This document shows, one piece after another, positions 16,828 through 23,238 of a stretch of 64,000 nucleotides of DNA. Source of the DNA: Opitutus terrae PB90-1 (GTDB taxonomy: Bacteria > Verrucomicrobiota > Verrucomicrobiia > Opitutales > Opitutaceae). Every line of letters starts with the position of its first letter. The first letter of the stretch is position 1. Position numbers and translations under genes: made by a program. The stretch is from contig NC_010571.1 of NCBI RefSeq assembly GCF_000019965.1, forward strand, positions 248,001 through 312,000, read 5' to 3'. Under the pieces are notes generated by a model that was not told the DNA's origin, did no database searches, and saw only the letters and a program-made list of their open reading frames with translations.

Positions 16828-16977
16828 GGTAATCTCCTGCTCCGGACTAGCGACGGCAGAAAGGCCGTGCGTTTAAGAGACGTATCTCCTAGGGCGAAGC
16901 GGTTGATGTTGGGTTTCCCCGGCTCGCGCCGGGTGAAATAGGTTTAAGTGCTGAGTTTAAGTTGAAGAACCGGTCGT

Positions 16978-17472
16978 TCAGGCGGCAGCAGCAGGCTGCT
17001 CCTTCTTGACCTTGGCATCGAGCACGCGGACGAAGGCCGCGGCGTTGCTGGTGAGCAGCCCGAGGAACTGCGCCCGGAGCGCGTTGAACGGCGGCAGATC
17101 CGCGATCTGCGAAAGGACCTCGGCGGTGACGAGCTTCTTCTCCATCACGCCCACCTTCACCTCGAGCTTCTGCTTGTCCTTGAAGAACTGCTTCAGGATC
17201 TTCGCGACGCCCGCGGAGTTCTTGCCTCCAACGATGACGGCAGTCGGGCCGGCCAAGGCGCTCTCGAACTCGGGCAGGCCGAGCGACTTCGCGGCAACGC
17301 GAAGCGAGCTGTTCTTCACCACGTGGAACTCGGCGTTCTCCGCGGCGAGCTTGCTGCGGAGGTCAGCCACATCGGCCACCGTGACCTTCGTGAAGTTCGC
17401 TAGAATGACGTAGTCGGACTTCTTGAGGTGAGTCTCGACCTCGGAAATCAGGTATTGTTTTTCGGCTCTCAT
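16978..17472 (-). CDS. rplJ: 50S ribosomal protein L10
   Basis: Stalk base protein uL10, which anchors the L7/L12 dimers. The 164 residues begin MRAEKQYLISEVETHLKK. The N-terminal rRNA-binding domain includes VIVGGKNSAGVAKIL, and a C-terminal helix binds L12. It starts with an AAGGAG Shine-Dalgarno only 12 nt after rplA, so it is cotranscribed. No long rplJ leader for L10 autoregulation is present, because the intergenic space is too short. Confidence 0.97.
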   Translation of the reverse strand: MRAEKQYLISEVETHLKKSDYVILANFTKVTVADVADLRSKLAAENAEFHVVKNSSLRVAAKSLGLPEFESALAGPTAVIVGGKNSAGVAKILKQFFKDKQKLEVKVGVMEKKLVTAEVLSQIADLPPFNALRAQFLGLLTSNAAAFVRVLDAKVKKEQPAAAA

Positions 17473-17484
17473 GGTCGGGACTCC

Positions 17485-18183
17485 TTAGTATTTACTGAAC
17501 TCGGTGGAGGCGATCTTCACGGCCGGGCTCATGCTCGAGGAGATCGTGATGCTCCGAATGAAGTTGTGGCCCTTGAACGTGTTCGGCTTCGCCTTGCCTA
17601 CGGCCTCGATCACCGCTTGGGCGTTCTCAATAATCTGCTGCGACGTGAAGGAGCGCTTGCCGACGCCCAGACCGATGTTCGCGGTCTTGTCCATCTTGAA
17701 CTCCACGCGGCCCGCCTTGACGGCCTTGATGCCCGCGACGATGTCGTCGGTCACGGTGCCAGACTTCGGGTTCGGCATCAGCCCCTTGGGACCGAGCACG
17801 CGAGCGAGTGTGCGGACCTTCTTCATCGCCTCGGTCGTCGCAATCGCGACGTCGAAGTCGAGCCAGCCGCCTTGAATCTTCGCCATCATCTCGTCGAGAC
17901 CGGCGAAATCGGCGCCGGCCGCCATCGCCGCATCGGCGTTGTCGGTGAAGACAAGGACGCGGACCTTCTTGCCCGAGCCATTTGGCAGCGGCGTGGTGCC
18001 GCGGACGTTCTGCTCGCCGGACGTCGCGTCGACGCCGAGCCGGAACGAAAGCTCGACGGTCTCGTCGAACTTGGCTTTCGGGAATTTCGCGAGCACCTCG
18101 ATGGCTTCCGCCAGAGGATACTCCTTGGTCAGGTCAGCGACTTTGACGCCGCTGTTGTATCGTTTGCTGTGCTTTTTCGGCAT
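17485..18183 (-). CDS. rplA: 50S ribosomal protein L1
   Basis: Protein uL1 of the mobile L1 stalk, which handles E-site tRNA release and in many bacteria represses its own operon. It is 232 residues. The two-domain L1 fold shows in AKFDETVELSFRLGVDA, LPNGSGKKVRVLVFT, VLGPKGLMPNPKSGTV and GRVEFKMDKTANIGLGVGK. An AAGGAG Shine-Dalgarno lies 8 nt from the ATG. A long imperfect hairpin (18251-18329) fills the spacer to rplK upstream. Confidence 0.98.
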   Translation of the reverse strand: MPKKHSKRYNSGVKVADLTKEYPLAEAIEVLAKFPKAKFDETVELSFRLGVDATSGEQNVRGTTPLPNGSGKKVRVLVFTDNADAAMAAGADFAGLDEMMAKIQGGWLDFDVAIATTEAMKKVRTLARVLGPKGLMPNPKSGTVTDDIVAGIKAVKAGRVEFKMDKTANIGLGVGKRSFTSQQIIENAQAVIEAVGKAKPNTFKGHNFIRSITISSSMSPAVKIASTEFSKY

Positions 18184-18250
18184 TGTGTCTCCTTGCGGTG
18201 CGAACGTCCCGGGTGGGACTCCCGCGATGAGGTTGGGATGAAAAGTCTAA

Positions 18251-18329
18251 AGCTGAGAGTTCAGAGCTGAGAGCCGGAAGCCCCAGATGTCCGCGGCCGG
18301 GTTCGGCTCTGGACTCTGAGCTCTCAGCT
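18251..18329. repeat. Long imperfect inverted repeat in the rplK-rplA spacer
   Basis: Arms at 18251-18275 and 18305-18329 pair at 21 of 25 positions, built from reiterated GAGCTCTCAGCTCT-like units. The loop is 29 nt. Similar unit sequences occur at about 61672-61730 upstream of murA, and looser relatives at 309-346 and 47660-47695. It looks like a dispersed extragenic palindrome. An mRNA stability role in this spacer is possible. Confidence 0.6.
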
Positions 18330-18348
18330 CTCAGCTCTCGGCTGCGAC

Positions 18349-18774
18349 TCAGTCGACGACCTCGATGCCCATCTGACGGGCGGTGCCGGCGATCGTCTTG
18401 ATGCCCGCGGCCTCGTCTTTGGCGTTCATGTCCGCCTTCTTGAGCTTCCAGATCTCGGCGCACTGTTTCTTGGTCACCTTGCCGACGCGATCCTGGTTCG
18501 GCTTGCCCGAGCCCGTCGCGATGTTGGCCGCCTTTTTGAGGAGAACGGAGGCCGGCGGGGACTTGAGGATGAAGGTGAAGCTCTTGTCGGTGTAGACGGT
18601 GATCACGACCGGCAGAATCATGCCGTTCTGATCCTTGGTCCGGGCGTTAAAGTCTTTGCAGAACGCCATGATGTTGACGCCCTGCGCACCGAGCGCGGGA
18701 CCAACCGGGGGCGCGGGATTGGCCGCGCCGGCTGGAAGTTGGAGGCGAATGTAGCCTTGGATTTTCTTGGCCAT
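18349..18774 (-). CDS. rplK: 50S ribosomal protein L11
   Basis: Protein uL11 of the GTPase-associated centre, the thiostrepton-binding region and stringent-response sensor with RelA. The 141 residues start [35 protein letters not shown] and [19 protein letters not shown] are canonical, and the C-terminal RNA-binding domain ends [12 protein letters not shown]. It lies downstream of nusG after a 136-nt spacer occupied by an inverted repeat. No Shine-Dalgarno is visible before the ATG. Confidence 0.98.
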   Translation of the reverse strand: MAKKIQGYIRLQLPAGAANPAPPVGPALGAQGVNIMAFCKDFNARTKDQNGMILPVVITVYTDKSFTFILKSPPASVLLKKAANIATGSGKPNQDRVGKVTKKQCAEIWKLKKADMNAKDEAAGIKTIAGTARQMGIEVVD

Positions 18775-18783
18775 GCTAAGTTA

Positions 18784-18888
18784 TTTTGGATTTTCGATGT
18801 TGCGGATGTCGGCCGGCGAACGGCCTCTGCTACTTTCGATTTGGGGACTCCGACCGGCCTGAGGCTGGCTGAAATCGAAAATCCAAAA
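18784..18888. repeat. Perfect inverted repeat in the nusG-rplK spacer
   Basis: TTTTGGATTTTCGAT at 18784-18798 is the exact reverse complement of 18874-18888, a 15-bp perfect pair separated by about 75 nt. The right arm continues with a further AATCGAAA unit. The same A/T-rich element type flanks the murA-ruvB gap at 63037-63123. It is strikingly AT-rich against the local base composition, which suggests a dispersed repeat. Confidence 0.65.
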
Positions 18889-18910
18889 TCGAAACGGAAA
18901 TTCAGTTCGA

Positions 18911-19489
18911 TTACTCGGTGTTGCGCTGCACCTGCCAGTATTCGAGTTCGACCGGCGTGAACCGGCCGAAGATTGAGACGGAGACCTTGAGCTTGCCGCG
19001 CTCCGGATCGATCTCGTCGATCCGGCCGGTGAGCGACGCGAACGCGCCGTCGGTGATCTTCACCTCTTCGCCCACGCTGTATTGCACCTTCGGCACTTCC
19101 TTGCCGTTGGCCGCCTCGATCCGCGCGCGGATCTCGTCGATCTCGGACTGCCGCAACGCCGCCGGGCGATCACCGCCGACGAACCCGATCACGCCGGCCA
19201 CTTCCTTCACGAAATACCACGGCTTGTTGATGACCTTCTTGTCCTCGCCGTAGAGCCGCATCTGGATGAACACATACCCCGGATACAGCTTGCGGACCTT
19301 CGTCGATTTCTTGCCGCCCTTGACCTCCGACACGATCTCGGTGGGCAGCAGCACCTCGAAGATGGAGTCGTCCAGCTCCTCGGCCTTCTTGAACTTGTCG
19401 ATGTAGGCCTTCACCTTGTTCTCCTGCCCCGAAAGGGTGTGCAGGGCGAACCACTGGGCGTCGGCGGGCGCGGTCGTTTGGGCGGACAT
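18911..19489 (-). CDS. nusG: Transcription termination/antitermination protein NusG
   Basis: Processivity factor that binds RNA polymerase beta' through its NGN domain and links to Rho or S10 through its KOW domain. It is 192 residues from the ATG at 19489; a TTG five codons upstream is less likely. The NGN domain starts QWFALHTLSGQENKVKAYID and includes KLYPGYVFIQM. The KOW domain follows, with VGEEVKITDGAFASLTGRIDEID-type sequence near residue 140. It is 22 nt from secE, the usual pairing. Confidence 0.97.
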   Translation of the reverse strand: MSAQTTAPADAQWFALHTLSGQENKVKAYIDKFKKAEELDDSIFEVLLPTEIVSEVKGGKKSTKVRKLYPGYVFIQMRLYGEDKKVINKPWYFVKEVAGVIGFVGGDRPAALRQSEIDEIRARIEAANGKEVPKVQYSVGEEVKITDGAFASLTGRIDEIDPERGKLKVSVSIFGRFTPVELEYWQVQRNTE

Positions 19490-19511
19490 GACGGACGGGG
19501 ACAAAAGAACG

Positions 19512-19715
19512 TTAGCTGACCATCTTCGTGAACAGGTCCACGAACTGGTAGAGGGAGAAATCGCTGATGCTCGTGAACACGCCCAGGATCAGGGAGGCCG
19601 TGACGACCACGACCGTCGAGTCACGCAGCTCCGGCATCGTCGGCCAGGTGCACTTTTTGAGCTCCTCGACGGTTTCGAGCGTGAAGATGCGGACGGAGCT
19701 GAACGGGTTTTTCAT
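19512..19715 (-). CDS. secE: Preprotein translocase subunit SecE
   Basis: Single-span SecE that clamps SecY in the Sec translocon. The 67-residue protein starts MKNPFSSVRIFTLETVEELKK. The conserved CTWPTMPELRDSTVVV amphipathic-helix motif follows (consensus VTWPSRKE), then one C-terminal membrane helix from about residue 37. An upstream in-frame start would read through the tRNA-Trp gene, so the ATG at 19715 was chosen. It lies immediately downstream of tRNA-Trp and upstream of nusG. Confidence 0.95.
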   Translation of the reverse strand: MKNPFSSVRIFTLETVEELKKCTWPTMPELRDSTVVVVTASLILGVFTSISDFSLYQFVDLFTKMVS

Positions 19716-19727
19716 GGGCGAAAGTGA

Positions 19728-19803
19728 TGGCAGGCGCGGAGGGACTCGAACCCCCAACCGACGGTTTTGGAGACCGCTACTCTACCAATTGAGCTACACG
19801 CCT
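19728..19803 (-). tRNA. tRNA-Trp (anticodon CCA)
   Basis: On the minus strand, AGGCGTG pairs with CGCGCCT in the acceptor stem, allowing one G-T pair. The D-arm TAGCTCAATTGGTAGAG, the anticodon loop CTCCAAA giving CCA, and the T-loop GGTTCGAGTCC are all present. The 3' CCA is encoded. It sits between tuf and secE, a common bacterial position. Confidence 0.97.
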
Positions 19804-19830
19804 GTGCGAAAGTCTTTCTTAGACGACGCA

Positions 19831-19857
19831 GCCGAGGCCCCGTTGCGAGGCCTCGGC
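19831..19857 (-). other. Strong hairpin downstream of tuf
   Basis: GCCGAGGCC and GGCCTCGGC form a 9-bp perfect GC stem 27-53 nt after the tuf stop. No U-tract follows, so it is not a standard intrinsic terminator. It may protect the tuf mRNA 3' end or guide tRNA-Trp processing. Confidence 0.45.
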
Positions 19858-19883
19858 AAGGTCGGAAGTTGAAATAAGCAGCC

Positions 19884-21074
19884 TTATTCGACGATCTCCG
19901 TGATACGACCGGCACCGATGGTGCGGCCGCCTTCACGGATGGCGAAGCGCTGCGTCTTCTCCATCGCGATCGCCGAGATCAGCTCGATGTCGACCGAGAT
20001 GTTGTCACCCGGCATGATCATCTCCACGCCCTGCGGCAGGTTGACGACGCCGGTCACGTCCGTCGTCCGGAAGTAGAACTGCGGACGATAGCCGTTGAAG
20101 AACGGGGTGTGGCGGCCGCCCTCGTCCTTCGAGAGAACGTAAATCTCGGCCTTGGCCTTCTTGTGCGGGGTGATCGACTTCGGAGCGGCGATAACCTGAC
20201 CGCGCTCGATGCCGTCCTTGTCCACGCCACGGAGGAGCAGACCGACGTTGTCACCTGCCTGGCCGCGATCGAGCAGCTTGCGGAACATTTCGATGCCGGT
20301 CACGACGGTGGAGCTGGTGTCGCGCAGGCCGACGATCTCGACCGTGTCGTTCAGCTTGACCACGCCGCGCTCGATACGGCCGGTGGCAACGGTGCCGCGG
20401 CCCGTGATCGAAAAGACGTCTTCGACGGACATCAGGAACGGCTTGTCCATCTCGCGCGCCGGCTCCGGAATCTCGGTGTCGATCGCGTTCATCAGTTCCT
20501 GGATCGCCGCTTCGCCCTCGGGCTTGCCCTCGATCGCCGCCGTGGCCGAGCCACGAACGATCTTCGCGTTCTTGCCGTCAAACTGGTACTTGGTCAGCAG
20601 GTCGCGGATTTCCTCTTCGACGAGGTCGAGGAGGTCCTTGTCGTCGATCAGGTCGACCTTGTTGAGGAACACCACGATCTTCGGCACGCCGACTTGGCGG
20701 GCGAGGAGGATGTGCTCACGGGTCTGCGGCATCGGGCCGTCCGCGGCCGACACGACGAGAATCGCGCCGTCCATCTGCGCGGCGCCGGTGATCATGTTCT
20801 TGACGAAGTCGGCGTGCCCCGGGCAGTCGACGTGCGCGTAGTGGCGCTTGTCCGACTCGTACTCCACGTGCGAAACCGCAATCGTGACGGTCTTGGTGGC
20901 GTCACGCACGGTGCCGCCCTTCGCAATGTCCGCGTAGGATTTGATTTCGGCAAGGCCCTTGCGCGACTGGACCGCGAGGATCGATGCGGTCAGCGTCGTC
21001 TTGCCGTGATCGATGTGGCCGATCGTGCCGACGTTCACGTGCGGTTTGGTGCGTTGGAATGCAGCTTTAGCCAT
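19884..21074 (-). CDS. tuf: Translation elongation factor Tu
   Basis: GTPase that delivers aminoacyl-tRNA to the ribosome. The 396 residues start [20 protein letters not shown]. Walker [26 protein letters not shown] and [12 protein letters not shown] are intact, and domains II and III end [15 protein letters not shown]. It lies between tRNA-Thr and tRNA-Trp at the head of the secE-rpoBC cluster, as in many bacteria that have a tuf copy outside the str operon. Only this copy is in the window. Confidence 0.99.
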
Positions 21075-21154
21075 GGGAGTTGGGAGACGTTAGCGGTTAG
21101 ATTATGAAGTTTGACCTCTGTGATTAACGTCGCGGAAGTCGCACGACGTTTGAC

Positions 21155-21231
21155 CTGGAGCCCAGAAACGGATTTGAACCGTCGACCTCCCCCTTACCAA
21201 GGGGGTGCTCTGCCAACTGAGCTATCTGGGC
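21155..21231 (-). tRNA. tRNA-Thr (anticodon GGU)
   Basis: On the minus strand, GCCCAGA pairs with TCTGGGC in the acceptor stem. TAGCTCAGTTGGCAGAG forms the D-arm, TTGGTAA gives anticodon GGT, and GGTTCAAATCC forms the T-arm. The 3' CCA is encoded. It precedes tuf by about 80 nt and is probably cotranscribed with it, the tRNA-Thr-tuf order known from many bacteria. Confidence 0.97.
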
Positions 21232-21268
21232 AGACCGAAGAGAGGATCAAAAAACGAAAAGAGGAGAG

Positions 21269-21297
21269 AAAGTGCGGGCCGTGAATTTTCAGGTCAA
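21269..21297 (-). promoter_or_regulatory. Putative sigma-70 promoter for the tRNA-Thr-tuf unit
   Basis: On the minus strand, TTGACC (21292-21297) is separated by exactly 17 nt from CACTTT (21269-21274). This places a start site roughly 30 nt upstream of tRNA-Thr. The -35 is good and the -10 is poor. Position supports the call better than sequence does. Confidence 0.35.
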
Positions 21298-21325
21298 CAG
21301 CAAACTTCCACTTTCTTGCCCAACT

Positions 21326-22045
21326 TCACGGGCCGATCGAAACTCGGTAGAATCCAGGCGGTAAGCGTTCGCCCAAGTGGAACCCTTGGCTCAAGTATTC
21401 CTGAAAGAAGCCGTCCACCGCCAGCACCCGCGAACTCTCGATCAGCACCGCGGGGCGAATCAAGCCTGCTCGATCCACCGCGGCCAGAAATTCCAATGGC
21501 TGCCAGACGGGTTCGCCCGGCGGCCTGGCGTCCACTGACCGTGCCAACACCACCTGGCCGTCCGCCGCCGAACTGACCCGGATAAAGGCGCCCCGGGCGG
21601 GCAGCGGCGCCACCTCTCGGTCGCTCCGCCCGAGCCCGATCAACGGCTGCTCCGCCCGATCCGCGGTGATGGCATCAGCTAATCGCGTTGGCGCGGCCAC
21701 CGCCGGCGGCAGATGCAAACGCAGTTCCGATTCGGTGAACTTCCACGCCGGGGCAAAATCCTGGAACGCACTTCCCGGCTGCGGCCGCGCCGCGGCCGGC
21801 AGCGCGTTCTCCGATGCGTTCCAACGAGTTGGCAGGAAAAGCGGCGTCGGGTCGCGCAGCATGGCCTCCTCGGTCGCCAGCGGATCCGACTCCGGCGCCA
21901 CCGTCACGGCCGGTGCCCGTTCCGCCCGGCCACTTTCGATCCTCGGTTCGGGCGCCCGGTACAAGGTCAGCCCACCCGCCACGATCGCCAGGGCCAAACC
22001 GACCGCCAGCAACCACCGGCTCCAATCCGCACGCGGGAGTCTCAC
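21326..22045 (-). CDS. Unknown membrane-anchored protein at the end of the ExbB/ExbD operon
   Basis: 239 residues from a GTG two bases after the exbD-like stop (TGACGTG). One N-terminal membrane helix (WLLAVGLALAIVAGGLTLY, about residues 9-28) is followed by a roughly 210-residue presumably periplasmic part. That part has Pro/Ala-rich stretches and a C-terminal module ending FHLGERLPPGFYRVSIGP. The topology and gene position recall TonB or TolA, which also follow ExbBD/TolQR. There is no long Pro-rich linker and no recognisable TonB C-terminal box. I do not recognise the family; a partner of the ExbBD motor is inferred from position only. Confidence 0.75.
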   Translation of the reverse strand: MRLPRADWSRWLLAVGLALAIVAGGLTLYRAPEPRIESGRAERAPAVTVAPESDPLATEEAMLRDPTPLFLPTRWNASENALPAAARPQPGSAFQDFAPAWKFTESELRLHLPPAVAAPTRLADAITADRAEQPLIGLGRSDREVAPLPARGAFIRVSSAADGQVVLARSVDARPPGEPVWQPLEFLAAVDRAGLIRPAVLIESSRVLAVDGFFQEYLSQGFHLGERLPPGFYRVSIGP

Positions 22046-22046
22046 G

Positions 22047-22496
22047 TCACCGCCCTCCGCCCGGGCTCGTCGGCGGCTCCTCGGCGCCCCAGACCACCTT
22101 GGTGAAGCCCGCCTCGTAAGCCGCCCCGACGATTTCCGCCAGCCGCGCCACGCGCACATCTTCCCGCGCCCGAATGAGCAGCGACGGCTCCTTCAGCTTG
22201 CGCGCCTCCACTTTCAGCCATTCGCGCAGCTGCGGCATGTTCATGAGTCCCGGATCGGCGAAGATTTGGCCCGACGGCAGCACGCTGATCACCCGCTGCG
22301 TCGGCGCCGCCCCCGCGAGGGCGCCCCGGAGCTCCGGCATCCGGAAATCGAGCCCCAGTCCCGGCGCGAGCACGAACCGCGAGCCGAACACCATGAAAAA
22401 CAGCCCGATCAGCCCGACGTTGACGTAGAACAGCACGTCGAAACTCCGCGGCTCGGACCGCAGCTTCGAGGCGAGATCCAGCGGACGCGTGATCAC
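22047..22496 (-). CDS. ExbD/TolR-family protein
   Basis: Small partner of the ExbB/TolQ proton channel, coupling proton flow to work in the envelope. The 149 residues have a short cytoplasmic N-terminus and one membrane helix (about 20-43) that begins with Asp20 in FDVLFYVNV, the position of the proton-carrying aspartate in ExbD. A periplasmic domain follows, with ISVLPSGQIFADPG and SLLIRAREDVRVARLAEIV, matching the ExbD C-terminal fold. It starts with GTG overlapping the exbB stop in a 4-base GTGA, a sign of translational coupling. Whether it serves TonB-, Tol- or another system is open. Confidence 0.85.
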   Translation of the reverse strand: MITRPLDLASKLRSEPRSFDVLFYVNVGLIGLFFMVFGSRFVLAPGLGLDFRMPELRGALAGAAPTQRVISVLPSGQIFADPGLMNMPQLREWLKVEARKLKEPSLLIRAREDVRVARLAEIVGAAYEAGFTKVVWGAEEPPTSPGGGR

Positions 22497-23149
22497 GACT
22501 TTGCCTCCTCGATCCGCTCACCCGGCTGGACGCCACGGTATTCGGTGAGCAAATATCGCATGATCTCGTTGCCCGCCCATTCCACGTCCCGCACGATCGC
22601 GCGGATCCGCCCCGTCAGGAAATGGTGCGCGAGGTGCGCCGGGATCGCGAGCATCAGGCTGGCCGCCGTCGCGAGCAACGCCTGCCACATGCCCGCGGCC
22701 AGCACGCTCGCGGTGGCGTAGTCCTTCTGAAACCCGGTGAACGTGGTCACCATGCCCAGCACCGTGCCGAGCAGGCCGACCAGCGGAGCCACCTGCGCGA
22801 TGGCCGCGATCGCGCCGACCCGGCGTTCGAGCGCCGGCAGTTCGACCACCGCCGCCTCCTGCACGTAAAAGCGCATCGTGTCCGCATCCTCGTCGGCGTG
22901 CAGCAACGCCGCCTTGACCACCGCCGCGACCGGCCCGGGCGTCTCCTCGCAGACGGTCAGCGCTTCCACCAGCCGGCGCTTGGCCAGGATGTTTTTGATG
23001 CCGTTGATGAACGCCGTCGACCGGATCTGCCCCCGATGCAGGAACAGCACGCGCTCGACGAAGAGCACGAGACCGATGAGCGCGATCACGAGCAGCACCC
23101 ACATCATGGGACCGCCTTGGGCGAAGAGACTCAGGTCGAGAGCGGACAT
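22493..23149 (-). CDS. MotA/TolQ/ExbB proton-channel family protein
   Basis: Inner-membrane channel of the ExbB/TolQ/MotA family. The 218 residues show three predicted membrane helices (about 14-34, 110-136 and 150-177) and the diagnostic VGLLGTVLGMVTTFTGF segment between residues 120 and 140. A cytoplasmic loop of about 75 residues separates helices 1 and 2, as in ExbB. Upstream is a large exported TPR protein and downstream are ExbD and an anchored unknown protein. All four run in one direction with overlaps or short gaps, indicating one operon. Confidence 0.9.
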   Translation of the reverse strand: MSALDLSLFAQGGPMMWVLLVIALIGLVLFVERVLFLHRGQIRSTAFINGIKNILAKRRLVEALTVCEETPGPVAAVVKAALLHADEDADTMRFYVQEAAVVELPALERRVGAIAAIAQVAPLVGLLGTVLGMVTTFTGFQKDYATASVLAAGMWQALLATAASLMLAIPAHLAHHFLTGRIRAIVRDVEWAGNEIMRYLLTEYRGVQPGERIEEAKS

Positions 23150-23238
23150 CGTGGAACGGAGTTAGACCGGGTTGCCCGGCCGGCGTAAATCGGAAATCGG
23201 CGGTGTCGCTCCGCTCGCGGCGAATCTCCCGCGACGCG

